Shown here: positions 27,030 through 36,046 of the stretch, in pieces
How the letters are laid out: each line of letters begins with the position of its first letter
Position numbering within the stretch: position 1 is the first letter of the stretch
Assembly: GCF_010586825.1 (NCBI RefSeq)
Contig: NZ_JAAAGB010000001.1
Location: 1,116,001 to 1,180,000 of the forward strand
DNA: 64,000 bases
From: Draconibacterium mangrovi
Lineage (GTDB): Bacteria > Bacteroidota > Bacteroidia > Bacteroidales > Prolixibacteraceae
Direction of reading: 5' to 3'
Program-made: the position numbers and the translations under genes
Notes under the pieces: model-generated
What the model saw: only the letters and a program-made list of their open reading frames with translations
What the model was told of the DNA's origin: nothing
Database searches by the model: none

Positions 27030-27293
27030 TTATTTGAAATCGAGCGGATTGTCTTGTAAAACAATTTGGTGATGCTTTAACAACGCGCAGAATTCGTAAA
27101 AATCCTTTTCAAACGAAAGGTCATCAATGTCGTATTTCTCCATAACCTCCGCTTTAATCTGATCAAAGCTTTTTTCAGCTTCAATATTTTTCATGAGTTC
27201 CAATGCGAAAGGATTCAGGTTAAATGAATCGCCGGTTCGTGAGTTGAAAACAAATCCGTTGTCGCTTATTTTTATATCCTCTGTGATTTTCAT
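27030..27293 (-). CDS. PqqD-like small protein (peptide-recognition fold)
   Basis: An 87-residue protein with the PqqD pattern: a beta-hairpin (NGFVFNSRTGDSFNLN) followed by helices FALELMKNIEAEKSFDQIKAEVMEKY and a last helix FYEFCALLKHHQ. PqqD-like domains bind precursor peptides and present them to modifying enzymes. It is the first gene of the six-gene minus-strand operon. No obvious precursor peptide lies next to it, and its own C-terminus (DNPLDFK) does not end in Glu as LysW-type carriers do. Either the substrate peptide is elsewhere or the domain serves another binding role. Confidence 0.8.
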   Translation of the reverse strand: MKITEDIKISDNGFVFNSRTGDSFNLNPFALELMKNIEAEKSFDQIKAEVMEKYDIDDLSFEKDFYEFCALLKHHQIVLQDNPLDFK

Positions 27294-27594
27294 TTTACCG
27301 TCTGAATTAAATTATATCACTGGTTTGACACGGCCGGACTTAAAAACTTGCGTGGATAATAAAATTTTATCCAAAGGCACATTTTTCAGGAATTGTAGGG
27401 CTTCCTGTTAATTCAGCAGAAAGAAGTTGATTCGTAGGGTCAGTTTATTTCACGTAAGTATTAAAAATAGGACGAAAATGTTTCTTACAGCTACATAATT
27501 GCTAATAAAGTATAAATTTGTAAGCTCAAAATTCGAAAAGTTAAAAGGCTGTAAAAAGCTGAACAGACAAATTAAAGGCAGAAAAATATACATC
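27294..27594. promoter_or_regulatory. Divergent promoter region of the PqqD operon and asnS
   Basis: A 301-base gap between two divergent transcription units. For asnS a TAnnTTTG match, TAAATTTG, lies at 27513-27520, 74 bases before the ATG, with no clear -33 TTTG at the right distance. I could not assign a -7 box to the PqqD operon. No gene or repeat is visible. Confidence 0.45.
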
Positions 27595-29031
27595 ATGGCA
27601 CGTTTGAAAATTAAAGAGATTCTGAAGAATGGAGAAACAGGCAGCGAAGTTGTTGCCAAAGGTTGGGTAAGGACAAAACGCGGAAGTAAAAATGTAAACT
27701 TTATTGCGCTGAATGACGGATCTACCATTCATAATCTTCAGGTGGTGGTTGATGTTGAAAGTTTCGACGAAGCACTGTTACGCGATATAACAACCGGAGC
27801 AGCAATTGCAGTTACCGGAGAATTGGTAGAATCAGCCGGAAGTGGACAGAATGTTGAGCTGAACGCAAAATCAATTGATTTGCTCGGAAAAGCTGATCCG
27901 GAGAAATATCCGATTCAGCCGAAGAAACACTCGTTGGAGTTTTTGCGCGAAAATGCGCACCTGCGTTTCCGGACCAATACCTTTAGTGCTGTTTTTCGTA
28001 TCCGCCACGCTATGGCATTTGCCATTCATAAATATTTTAACGAAAAAGGATTCAACTACCTGCACACACCAATTGTAACGGCCAGTGATGCCGAGGGAGC
28101 CGGACAGATGTTCCGCGTTTCAACATTGGATGCAAAAAATCCACCGTTAACCGAAGATGGCGAGGTAGATTACAGCCAGGACTTTTTTGGAAAAGCCACC
28201 AACTTGACGGTTTCCGGTCAGTTGGAAGGCGAGTTAGGAGCCTTGGCGCTTGGCGAGATTTATACTTTCGGCCCAACATTCCGTGCCGAGAATTCCAATA
28301 CAACACGTCACCTGGCAGAGTTCTGGATGATCGAACCTGAAATGGCATTTTACGATTTGAAAGACAATATGGATCTTGCGGAAGAATTCTTGAAATATTG
28401 TATTCAGTATGCGCTCGACAATTGTATGGACGATCTGCAGTTTTTGGCACAGCGACTGAAAGAGGAGGAGAAAAATAAACCTCAGGACCAGCGCTCGATG
28501 GATTTGATCGAAAAGCTGGAGTTTGTTCTGAAAAACGATTTTATACGTTTACCATACACCGAGGCCATCGATATTCTGAAAAACTCGAAACCTTATAAAA
28601 AGAAAAAATTCCAGTTCCCTGTTGATTGGGGTGTTGACCTTCAAAGTGAGCACGAACGCTACCTGGTAGAGAAACACTTTAAGTGTCCGGTAATTCTTAT
28701 TAATTACCCAAAAGACATTAAAGCATTCTATATGAAACAGAACACCGATGGTAAAACTGTCGGTGCAATGGATGTACTGTTCCCGGGTATTGGCGAAATT
28801 ATTGGTGGTTCGCAACGTGAGGAAGACCTTGAAAAGCTGACGAAACGTATGGAGGAAATGAATATTCCGACAGAAGAAATGTGGTGGTACCTGGATACGC
28901 GCCGTTTTGGTTCGGTAGTTCACAGTGGTTTTGGCCTTGGCTTCGAGCGCCTTATGCTTTTTGTTACCGGAATGGGCAACATCCGCGATGTAATCGCCTT
29001 TCCGCGTGCACCTAAAAATGCTGAATTTTGA
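27595..29031 (+). CDS. asnS: Asparagine-tRNA ligase
   Basis: A 478-residue class IIb aminoacyl-tRNA synthetase. An OB-fold anticodon-binding domain (about 1-115) is followed by the catalytic core with motif 2 ([20 protein letters not shown]) and motif 3 ([12 protein letters not shown]). GGSQREEDL near 425 is typical of AsnRS rather than AspRS. I choose the ATG at 27595 ([10 protein letters not shown]); a frame opening at 27499 would add 32 basic residues with no homology, and the TAAATTTG box lies within that stretch. Confidence 0.95.
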   Translation: MARLKIKEILKNGETGSEVVAKGWVRTKRGSKNVNFIALNDGSTIHNLQVVVDVESFDEALLRDITTGAAIAVTGELVESAGSGQNVELNAKSIDLLGKADPEKYPIQPKKHSLEFLRENAHLRFRTNTFSAVFRIRHAMAFAIHKYFNEKGFNYLHTPIVTASDAEGAGQMFRVSTLDAKNPPLTEDGEVDYSQDFFGKATNLTVSGQLEGELGALALGEIYTFGPTFRAENSNTTRHLAEFWMIEPEMAFYDLKDNMDLAEEFLKYCIQYALDNCMDDLQFLAQRLKEEEKNKPQDQRSMDLIEKLEFVLKNDFIRLPYTEAIDILKNSKPYKKKKFQFPVDWGVDLQSEHERYLVEKHFKCPVILINYPKDIKAFYMKQNTDGKTVGAMDVLFPGIGEIIGGSQREEDLEKLTKRMEEMNIPTEEMWWYLDTRRFGSVVHSGFGLGFERLMLFVTGMGNIRDVIAFPRAPKNAEF

Positions 29032-29095
29032 TGGTGTAATTTAGAAAAGCTACTCCGAAAAAAATGTTATTTTTACGGAGGTAACAATTGGGATT

Positions 29096-30547
29096 ATGGA
29101 GCAAAAACTATCACTACAACAGAAGCTGCTCCAAAAGTTATCACCTCAGCAAATTCAGGTGATCAAACTTTTGGAAATCCCAACTATGCAACTCGAGCAG
29201 CGGATTAAAAAGGAGCTGGAAGAAAATCCGGTTTTGGAATTGGAATCGGACACTCCTTCGTCGGATGACGAGCAATTGGATGACAGCCGTGATAATAATA
29301 CGGATCTCGACAACGAAGAGTTTTCGATGGACGATTATTACGAGGATGAGGAAATTCCTACCTACAAGTTAAACGTAAATAATTATTCAAAAGACGATAA
29401 ATACATTGATGTACCATTTTCGGTAGGTACAAGTTTTCATGAATTTTTACAGGAACAACTCGGGCTGGCCGATTTGGATGATGAGGAGCAGCAACTGGCC
29501 GAATATATTATCGGAAACATTGATGACGACGGATACCTCCGACGCGATTTAACGGCCATCAGCGACGATTTGGCTTTTAATATGAACCTCGATGTTCCGG
29601 AGGAAAAACTGGAGAAAATTTTATTGGCTATTCAGGACTTTGATCCTCCCGGAATAGCAGCACGCGATTTACGTGAATGTTTATTGTTACAACTCGAGCG
29701 GAAAGAGAACAAAGGATCTCAATTGGCAAAAACGATTGTAAAAGATTATTTCCCGGAGTTCACAAAAAAGCATTACGATAAAATCAGAACAAAACTGGAG
29801 CTTTCGGACGAGGAATTAAAAAAAGGTATCGACGAGGTACTTAAATTAAATCCAAAACCGGGCAGTTCTTACAGTAATCCTTTAAATAAATCAAATCAGC
29901 ATATCGTGCCTGATTTTATTCTGGAATTGGTTGACGGGGAGTTAAGCCTTTCGTTAAACCAGCGTAACGTTCCGGAGCTAAAAATCAACGACACGTATAC
30001 CGAGATGCTGAGAACCATGAGCCACAACCAGAAAGCGCAAAAGACCGACAAAGAAGCGGTAACTTTTGTGAAACAAAAGCTGGATTCGGCAAAATGGTTT
30101 ATCGATGCCATACACCAGCGGCAAACTACTTTGTTGCTTACCATGTCGGAAATCATCAGCTTTCAGAAAGAGTATTTCCATGAAGGCGACGAAACAAAAC
30201 TTCGCCCGATGATTTTAAAAGACATTGCCGAAAGAACGGGGCTCGATATTTCAACCATATCAAGGGTTTCAAACAGTAAATACATTCAAACACATTTTGG
30301 AATTTACCCGCTGAAATATTTCTTTTCCGAAGGTTTGGCAAAAGACGACGGTGAAGAGGTATCAACACGCGAGATCAAAAAAATTCTGCAGGAATGTATC
30401 GAAGGCGAGGACAAACGCAAGCCTTTAACCGATGAAAAACTGGCGAAGATTCTCAAAGAAAAATCATACAATATTGCGCGAAGAACTGTTGCAAAATACC
30501 GCGAGCAGCTGGGAGTACCGGTAGCTCGTTTACGAAAAGAATTATAA
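29096..30547 (+). CDS. rpoN: RNA polymerase sigma-54 factor
   Basis: A 483-residue sigma-54. Region I (about 1-50, Gln/Leu-rich with QQIQVIKLLEIPTMQLEQRI) is followed by an acidic region II (about 55-95), core-binding and DNA-binding domains, and the RpoN box ARRTVAKYRE at 461-470. It directs transcription with AAA+ activators. It follows asnS by 64 bases and overlaps in transcription with the PAP2-like gene one base downstream. No enhancer-binding protein is seen in the window. Confidence 0.97.
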   Translation: MEQKLSLQQKLLQKLSPQQIQVIKLLEIPTMQLEQRIKKELEENPVLELESDTPSSDDEQLDDSRDNNTDLDNEEFSMDDYYEDEEIPTYKLNVNNYSKDDKYIDVPFSVGTSFHEFLQEQLGLADLDDEEQQLAEYIIGNIDDDGYLRRDLTAISDDLAFNMNLDVPEEKLEKILLAIQDFDPPGIAARDLRECLLLQLERKENKGSQLAKTIVKDYFPEFTKKHYDKIRTKLELSDEELKKGIDEVLKLNPKPGSSYSNPLNKSNQHIVPDFILELVDGELSLSLNQRNVPELKINDTYTEMLRTMSHNQKAQKTDKEAVTFVKQKLDSAKWFIDAIHQRQTTLLLTMSEIISFQKEYFHEGDETKLRPMILKDIAERTGLDISTISRVSNSKYIQTHFGIYPLKYFFSEGLAKDDGEEVSTREIKKILQECIEGEDKRKPLTDEKLAKILKEKSYNIARRTVAKYREQLGVPVARLRKEL

Positions 30548-30548
30548 G

Positions 30549-31154
30549 ATGTCGGAGAAAATAGCCAGGATAATATCAATAATATTTCACCCGGTATTGA
30601 TTCCGACGATTGGCATGTTTCTGCTCTTGCACTCGGGATTTTATTTCGAACTACTTTTATGGGAAGCCAAACGTTTTGTGCTGCTGGTGGTGTTTTTTAC
30701 TACCTGTATTTTGCCTATGCTTTCGGTGGCAGTACTCTCGCTAAATCCACGTTTTGATATTAATATGCCCGGCAACCGCGATCGTTTAATTCCCTTGTTA
30801 AGCGCATCGGTTTTTTACTACCTCGGTTTTATTTTATTACGTAAGGTACAGGCTGTCCCCGAGTTTAAACTGTTTATGCTGGCTTCGGTGCTGGTGCTTG
30901 TTGTGCTGCTTGTTGTTTCGCTAAAATGGAAGATCAGCAACCACATGGCAGCCATTGGAGGTTTAAGCGGAACCTTGTTTGCTCTGTCTTTCCGAAACGG
31001 GGTTAATCCGGTTTATTCGGTTTTAATTGTTGTTTTGCTATCGGGCTTAATCGGAACTGCACGGCTTATCCTTGGTAAACACGATCTGAAACAACTGATC
31101 GCCGGTTATGGGCTTGGTTTTATTGTACTTTATCTGGTACTTTATTTTGTTTGA
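30549..31154 (+). CDS. PAP2-superfamily membrane protein
   Basis: A 201-residue protein with about six membrane helices. Shortened forms of the PAP2 phosphatase motifs are visible: SNHM in place of PSGH (about 137-140) and ARLILGKHDLKQLIAGY (about 169-185), which matches the S-R-x5-H-x3-D region. The first serine/histidine motif lacks the usual G-H pair, so activity as a lipid phosphatase is uncertain. The gene is one base after rpoN and probably co-transcribed. Confidence 0.75.
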   Translation: MSEKIARIISIIFHPVLIPTIGMFLLLHSGFYFELLLWEAKRFVLLVVFFTTCILPMLSVAVLSLNPRFDINMPGNRDRLIPLLSASVFYYLGFILLRKVQAVPEFKLFMLASVLVLVVLLVVSLKWKISNHMAAIGGLSGTLFALSFRNGVNPVYSVLIVVLLSGLIGTARLILGKHDLKQLIAGYGLGFIVLYLVLYFV

Positions 31155-31222
31155 GAAGCAAATAAGCATTCATAGCTTCAGGGATCACTTGCATTAATGA
31201 ATGTTACAATTTGTCGTTAGTT

Positions 31223-31365
31223 TACCCTCTCTCCTGTCTCTCCCTTCAATTATGGAGAGATGATCAGTCTCCAATCCAAACAACGTTAAGCTTAAAAATA
31301 GATCTGATTTGATCCACCAGGCGCTCGCACTTCCTTGCTGGCAGGGAAGGATAAGAGGATGGGTA
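31223..31365. repeat. Dispersed intergenic element, copy 1 (about 143 bases)
   Basis: It starts with TACCCTCTCTCCTGTCTCTC and ends with GGATAAGAGGATGGGTA. The same two ends bound an element of similar length at 60144-60292, while the middles differ. The ends are imperfect inverted repeats of each other (TACCC... against the reverse complement TACCCATCC...), as in small non-autonomous transposons. No coding capacity. Confidence 0.65.
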
Positions 31366-31400
31366 AAAACAGATATAGAACAGGATAGAAAACTTTTGCA

Positions 31401-31428
31401 TAAAAAAAGGGACTTAAAAAGCCCCTTT
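31401..31428 (-). terminator. Terminator of the second response-regulator gene
   Basis: On the minus strand AAAGGG and CCCTTT pair around an 11-base loop and are followed by further T. It lies 21 bases after the stop codon at 31449. Confidence 0.7.
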
Positions 31429-31448
31429 AATATTAAAATATCTTATTG

Positions 31449-32147
31449 TTAGTCAACAAATTTGTACCCAATTCCTTTGAGCGTCTTGATGTGCTCGTTG
31501 CCGATTTTTTCGCGTAGTTTACGAATGTGAACATCGATTGTTCTGTCGCCAACCACAACGTTTTCGCCCCAAACCGAATAGTAAATCTCCTCGCGGGTAA
31601 ATACTTTTCCAGGTTTCGAAACCAAAAGCGAAAGCAATTCAAATTCTTTTCTTGGCAATATCATTTCGTTGTCGCCAATACGAATAAGGTAGCGCTCTTT
31701 GTCAATCAGCAGGTTGCCAATTGTTACAGTGTTGGTGTCAACCACCTCAACAGGTTGCGTAGCTTCGCCGGTACGTTTTAACAGCGCTTTTACGCGGCTA
31801 ACCAAAACTTTTGGGCGAACCGGTTTGGTGATGTAATCATCAGCTCCGGCCTCAAAACCTGCAATTTGCGAGTAGTCTTCGCCACGTGCAGTTAAAAAGG
31901 CAATAACGGTGCTGCTCAATGCCGGAATTTTTCGAAGTTCCTCGCATGCAGCAATTCCATCCATTTCGGGCATCATTACGTCGAGTATAATGAGGTGGGG
32001 TAACTGCTTTTCTGCAACCTTTATAGCTTCTGCACCATTTCTGGCGGTAAATACCTCGTATCCTTCTTTTTCAAGGTTGTAACTCAGAAATTCGAGAATA
32101 TCCATCTCGTCATCAACCAATAAAACTTTAAATTGATTTTCACTCAT
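31449..32147 (-). CDS. OmpR-family response regulator, second Pho-like pair
   Basis: A 232-residue regulator. Receiver domain with D12/D13, phosphorylation site D56 (LIILDVMMP), T86 and K108; winged-helix domain at about 130-230 with VVGDRTIDVHIRKLREKIG. Downstream of its kinase but separated by 159 bases that contain a -7 match (TACTTTTG at 32164-32171), so it may have its own promoter. It stands beside two phosphate transporter genes, which suggests a phosphate role, but OmpR regulators are many and the link is positional. Confidence 0.92.
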   Translation of the reverse strand: MSENQFKVLLVDDEMDILEFLSYNLEKEGYEVFTARNGAEAIKVAEKQLPHLIILDVMMPEMDGIAACEELRKIPALSSTVIAFLTARGEDYSQIAGFEAGADDYITKPVRPKVLVSRVKALLKRTGEATQPVEVVDTNTVTIGNLLIDKERYLIRIGDNEMILPRKEFELLSLLVSKPGKVFTREEIYYSVWGENVVVGDRTIDVHIRKLREKIGNEHIKTLKGIGYKFVD

Positions 32148-32163
32148 AACATAAAATTCTTGA

Positions 32164-32171
32164 CAAAAGTA
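32164..32171 (-). promoter_or_regulatory. -7 box before the second response-regulator gene
   Basis: On the minus strand the octamer TACTTTTG matches TAnnTTTG exactly. A TTG 17 bases upstream (32189-32191) could be the -33 element. It lies 17-24 bases before the start codon. Confidence 0.45.
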
Positions 32172-32306
32172 AGTGCTACTTATTAAAGAACAATTAACTT
32201 TCCTTTAAACAAAAAATAAACACGAAACTAAAATAGTGCTTAATCGAACCAAAATACAAATTAATAGCCACTCTTACGTTTTTTTTTACGGAAAGTTTTG
32301 ATTGGG

Positions 32307-33344
32307 CTACTTTTGCTTTTCGAGTGTAAAATTGAATGTAGTTCCTTGGTCAAGTACACTCCGTACGTTAATAGATTGATTATGAGCTTCGATAATGTGT
32401 TTTACAATAGAAAGACCAAGTCCTGTGCCACCTTGTTCGCGCGAACGCGATTTATCGACACGGAAGAAACGCTCAAAAATACGACGAAGGTCTTTTTTGT
32501 CGATACCAATTCCGTTATCGGCAACTTCAACAATTATATTGTCTTCTAAATCGTGAAACGAGATGTTTACATATCCGTTTTGTTTGCCATATTTTACGCC
32601 GTTAACAATAAGGTTGGTAATCACTTCGAGAATACGCTTTTTGTCGGCACGCACATAAATGGGCCTGTCGGGTTTGTTAATGATCTGCACCGTAATCTGG
32701 CTTTCTGATGCTTGCCAGTGCTCCATTTCAATTACTTCTTCAACGGTTTTTACAATATCAAAACGGGTCATGTTTAGCTGCAACTCTCCCGATTCCAGTT
32801 TGGTGATCGATTCCAGGTCTTCAACGATCGATACCATCCGGTCGATACTTTTTTCTGTGCGTTTCAGGTAAAGTTTATTAATCTTGGGGTCTTCCAATCC
32901 GCCTTCCAAAAGCGTAAGAACATAACCCTGTATATTAAAAATTGGAGTTTTCAGTTCGTGCGATACGTTTCCAACAAAATCTTTGCGGTATTTTTCCAGC
33001 TCTTTAAGTCGTTCAATTTCTTTTAATTGCGACTTGGCCCATTCTTCAACTTCGTACTTTACGTTTAGCAGCAAACTGTTTGAGTCGATCTTTTCCTCCA
33101 TTTTTTTCCCACTCAGCGGTAAATCGCGAATGGTGTTATACAAGGGGCGGATACGATCGATGATGTATTTCTTGATAATGTATAAAATGGAAAAGTAGGC
33201 GGCGACAAAAAAGGCCACTGTAGAAATGGTAATAACCAAAATATTCTCGCCAAAGTAGTGTGCCAGCATTGCAATACCGAAAGCCAGCAGGGTTAAAATA
33301 ATAGCAACCAGAATGGCAAGGAATTTTGAAGAATATGTTCTCAT
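32307..33344 (-). CDS. Sensor histidine kinase without a periplasmic sensor domain
   Basis: A 345-residue kinase. Two membrane helices (about 8-28 and 34-56) leave only a few residues outside, as in PhoR-type kinases that sense through partners. H129 in VSHELKTPIFNIQG is the phosphorylation site, and the ATPase domain ends with GTGLGLSIV near 312. Partner of the regulator at 31449-32147. It is divergent from the first pit gene across a 198-base gap with heptamers on both strands, so both could respond to phosphate. In PhoR systems the signal comes from Pst/PhoU; here the PhoU-like tails of the Pit proteins would be the natural analogue (inference). Confidence 0.9.
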   Translation of the reverse strand: MRTYSSKFLAILVAIILTLLAFGIAMLAHYFGENILVITISTVAFFVAAYFSILYIIKKYIIDRIRPLYNTIRDLPLSGKKMEEKIDSNSLLLNVKYEVEEWAKSQLKEIERLKELEKYRKDFVGNVSHELKTPIFNIQGYVLTLLEGGLEDPKINKLYLKRTEKSIDRMVSIVEDLESITKLESGELQLNMTRFDIVKTVEEVIEMEHWQASESQITVQIINKPDRPIYVRADKKRILEVITNLIVNGVKYGKQNGYVNISFHDLEDNIIVEVADNGIGIDKKDLRRIFERFFRVDKSRSREQGGTGLGLSIVKHIIEAHNQSINVRSVLDQGTTFNFTLEKQK

Positions 33345-33427
33345 TTAATGTAGTTATGTTATATACTGTCTGTTATTCGAAAATCGAACTTTGCAAATTA
33401 AGGTTTCAAATGTCGTATAAAAAAGTG

Positions 33428-33494
33428 GTTATTAATTGGTTAATGGTAATTTCATGGTTAGTTAATATTTTATTAATATTACAAAACGATTAAA
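33428..33494 (+). promoter_or_regulatory. Degenerate Pho-like heptamers before the first pit gene
   Basis: On the plus strand five 7-mers (GTTATTA, GTTAATG, TTTCATG, GTTAATA, ATTAATA) start 11 bases apart at 33428, 33439, 33450, 33461 and 33472. On the minus strand TTTAATC and TGTAATA are also 11 bases apart (33494-33488 and 33483-33477), pointing at the divergent kinase gene. Matches are weaker than in the other four leaders, and the distance from the last plus-strand heptamer to the -7 box is 31, not 10 or 21. Confidence 0.45.
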
Positions 33495-33508
33495 CTTTTT
33501 ACTTGCTT

Positions 33509-33516
33509 TATATTTG
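33509..33516 (+). promoter_or_regulatory. -7 box of the first pit gene
   Basis: TATATTTG is an exact TAnnTTTG match, 26 bases before the start codon. The sequence just after it (TTTGCCGAC) is shared with the leader of the second pit gene. Confidence 0.6.
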
Positions 33517-33542
33517 CCGACCTTTATCAAAACCAAAATTGA

Positions 33543-35813
33543 ATGGAAAACTTTTACCTGATTCTCGTAATTGTACTTTTCGCATTAGCTATTTCAGACC
33601 TGATTGTAGGGGTTAGTAATGATGCTGTAAATTTTCTTAATTCTGCTGTTGGATCGAAAGCAGCTCCCAAATGGGTGATATTTCTAATGGCCAGTTTAGG
33701 GGTGCTAATCGGGGCTACTTTTTCGAGTGGAATGATGGAAGTAGCCCGAAAGGGAATTTTTCACCCGGAGATGTTTGTCTTTTCCGAAATCATGATCATT
33801 TTTCTGGCAGTAATGATAACCGATGTTATTCTGCTCGATATGTTCAATACCTTCGGAATGCCTACGTCTACAACCGTTTCCATTGTTTTCGAATTACTTG
33901 GGGCTGCTGTAGCCGTATCGGTTGTAAAAATCAAAACAGCGGGGGGCTCGGTATTGATGGAATTGTCGCAATACATCAATTCGAGTAAGGCACTGGCCAT
34001 TATTACCGGAATATTGCTCTCGGTATTTGTGGCCTTTACGGTTGGAGCTCTCGTGCAGTATTTAACACGTATGTTGTTTACCTTTAAATATCGCGGACCG
34101 ATGAAATATTTTGGTTCGGCTTTTGGAGGTTTGGCCATTACCGTAATTACCTATTTTATTGTGATAAAAGGTATGAAAGGTTCAACTTTCGCAGGTATTG
34201 AGTTAAGCAATGGCGAAACAATTCAGGAGTGGGTAAAACACCATACAGGTTTAATGCTAATCTATAGCTTTGCATTTTGGGTCGTATTTATTCAGTTGCT
34301 GAAATGGATTTTTAATATAAAAATATTAAAGGTTGTGGTGCTGGCCGGTACATTTGCGCTGGCTATGGCTTTTGCCGGAAACGATCTGGTAAACTTTATT
34401 GGTGTGCCGCTGGCCGGTTTTAATTCGTTCCAGGCCTGGGTTGCACAAGGAGCTACTGATCCGGATACTTTTTCGATGGCAATGCTGGCCGGAAAGGTTG
34501 GAACACCAACCTACATGTTACTGATTGCCGGACTGGTAATGATTGTAACGCTGATCATGTCGAAGAAGGCGAAATCGGTTATTGCAACTTCGCTCGACCT
34601 GTCGAGACAAAATGAAGGCGATGAGCGTTTTGGTTCGTCGTTTGCAGCCAGGGTAATTGTTCGAGGAGCGACAAAATTTAATAACCGCGTTGCCAATATA
34701 CTGCCATCGGCATTAACCGGGGGAATAAGTTCTCGTTTCGAACCACATTCGTACGTTAGCGAAGATGATCAGGATCCGCCTTCGTTCGATAAAGTCAGGG
34801 CATCGGTAAACCTTGTTGTAGCCAGTATTCTTATTGCAATGGGTACTTCGCTTAAACTTCCGTTATCAACCACCTACGTAACCTTTATGGTTGCAATGGG
34901 TACTTCGTTATCCGATCGTGCCTGGGATCGCGAAAGTGCAGTATACCGTATCTCAGGAGTTTTTGCCGTAATAGGCGGCTGGTTTTTAACCGCCTTAATT
35001 GCTTTTTCAGTTTCGGGAATTGTGGCTTTACTAATTGCAGTTAGCGGTAAGTTCATGATCTTCGTTTTTGTTGTGGTTGCGATAATTATGGTTATCCGTA
35101 CACACGCCTTAATAAAAAAACGTGATCAGCTGCAGGCTGAAGAGGATGAAGTTATTGAAGATGCTGATGCACAGGAAGAGATAATTGACAAGAGTTCGAG
35201 ACAAATGATAAAGGCTGTAAAATCGAGCGATGAGGTGGTTAAAGATGGTATTAATTACTTCTTAAAAGAAGACCGGGCCGGCTTGAAAAAGGTACAGGAA
35301 ACGTCCAGGAAATTCTCGAAACGGTCGAAACGAAATCGCGACAAGGTTTATTCAACAATTACAAAATTAGCTGAAGGCCCGTTTGATGCCAGTCATTTCT
35401 ATGTACAAATGATGGAGCATAAACGCGAAATGGCACACGCCGTGCATTTTATGTTGGAGCCAATGATTAAACACATAGAGAATAACCATAAACCGTTTAT
35501 TGAAGAACAGCATATTGAATTAAAAGATGTTGCAGCTAATATTGATAAGTTCTTTAAATCGGTATTGAAAGATATCGAAGGAAAGACTTTTGACGACATC
35601 GATCAAATAATTGAAGAGCGCGACAAGATTCTGGAACAAATTTACAAGATGGAGAAAAACCAGATCAAACGTATTAAAAACAAAATGGTTAATACACGAA
35701 ACTCTCAGTTGTTCTTTAAACTGATTTCGGAGATGGAGTATTTGTTATTGCACACTATAAACCTGATTAAATCGTACCGCGATTTTATCACAAATACAGT
35801 TCAAAAGAATTAA
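33543..35813 (+). CDS. PiT phosphate transporter with C-terminal PhoU-like domain (copy 1)
   Basis: A 756-residue fusion. About 1-520 is a PiT-family permease with many membrane helices and the duplicated signature regions VGVSNDAVNFLNSAVGSKAA (23-42) and AFAGNDLVNFIGVP (about 280-293), whose GND/SND Asp residues are needed for transport. About 545-750 is a helical PhoU-like (DUF47) domain, as in EDRAGLKKVQETSRKF and MMEHKREMAHAVHF. PiT proteins import phosphate with cations at low affinity. The PhoU-like tail suggests gating or signalling (inference). A near twin follows; both have Pho-like leaders. Confidence 0.93.
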   Translation: MENFYLILVIVLFALAISDLIVGVSNDAVNFLNSAVGSKAAPKWVIFLMASLGVLIGATFSSGMMEVARKGIFHPEMFVFSEIMIIFLAVMITDVILLDMFNTFGMPTSTTVSIVFELLGAAVAVSVVKIKTAGGSVLMELSQYINSSKALAIITGILLSVFVAFTVGALVQYLTRMLFTFKYRGPMKYFGSAFGGLAITVITYFIVIKGMKGSTFAGIELSNGETIQEWVKHHTGLMLIYSFAFWVVFIQLLKWIFNIKILKVVVLAGTFALAMAFAGNDLVNFIGVPLAGFNSFQAWVAQGATDPDTFSMAMLAGKVGTPTYMLLIAGLVMIVTLIMSKKAKSVIATSLDLSRQNEGDERFGSSFAARVIVRGATKFNNRVANILPSALTGGISSRFEPHSYVSEDDQDPPSFDKVRASVNLVVASILIAMGTSLKLPLSTTYVTFMVAMGTSLSDRAWDRESAVYRISGVFAVIGGWFLTALIAFSVSGIVALLIAVSGKFMIFVFVVVAIIMVIRTHALIKKRDQLQAEEDEVIEDADAQEEIIDKSSRQMIKAVKSSDEVVKDGINYFLKEDRAGLKKVQETSRKFSKRSKRNRDKVYSTITKLAEGPFDASHFYVQMMEHKREMAHAVHFMLEPMIKHIENNHKPFIEEQHIELKDVAANIDKFFKSVLKDIEGKTFDDIDQIIEERDKILEQIYKMEKNQIKRIKNKMVNTRNSQLFFKLISEMEYLLLHTINLIKSYRDFITNTVQKN

Positions 35814-35834
35814 AAATCAATACATAGTATTTTT

Positions 35835-35869
35835 AAAAGCCGGAATAGTTATTCCGGCTTTTTTATTTT
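35835..35869 (+). terminator. Terminator after the first pit gene
   Basis: A perfect 12-base stem (AAAAGCCGGAAT with ATTCCGGCTTTT), a four-base loop and a T-rich tail. It separates the two pit genes, so the second is transcribed from its own promoter. Confidence 0.9.
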
Positions 35870-35924
35870 GCGTAATTTGAAATCGATTATTGTTTATTCA
35901 TATATTGCACCTGAGAGGTGAAAA

Positions 35925-35964
35925 TGTAATCAAAATGTAATCGTTTTGTAACATTAATATTCTG
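35925..35964 (+). promoter_or_regulatory. Pho-box array before the second pit gene
   Basis: Heptamers TGTAATC, TGTAATC and TGTAACA start 11 bases apart at 35925, 35936 and 35947; a weak fourth (TATTCTG) lies at 35958-35964. The fourth ends 10 bases before the -7 box. Two more heptamers lie on the opposite strand downstream (35987-35993 and 35998-36004). This is the clearest plus-strand Pho-like box in the window. Confidence 0.7.
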
Positions 35965-35973
35965 TTTTTGGAA

Positions 35974-35981
35974 CACCTTTG
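35974..35981 (+). promoter_or_regulatory. -7 box of the second pit gene
   Basis: CACCTTTG, one mismatch from TAnnTTTG, 66 bases before the start codon and 10 bases after the Pho-like array. Confidence 0.5.
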
Positions 35982-36046
35982 CCGACGATTACAAAATGAT
36001 TAAAGTTTAAATTGAAATATCTGACAGCATAATTAAAAACGAATAA

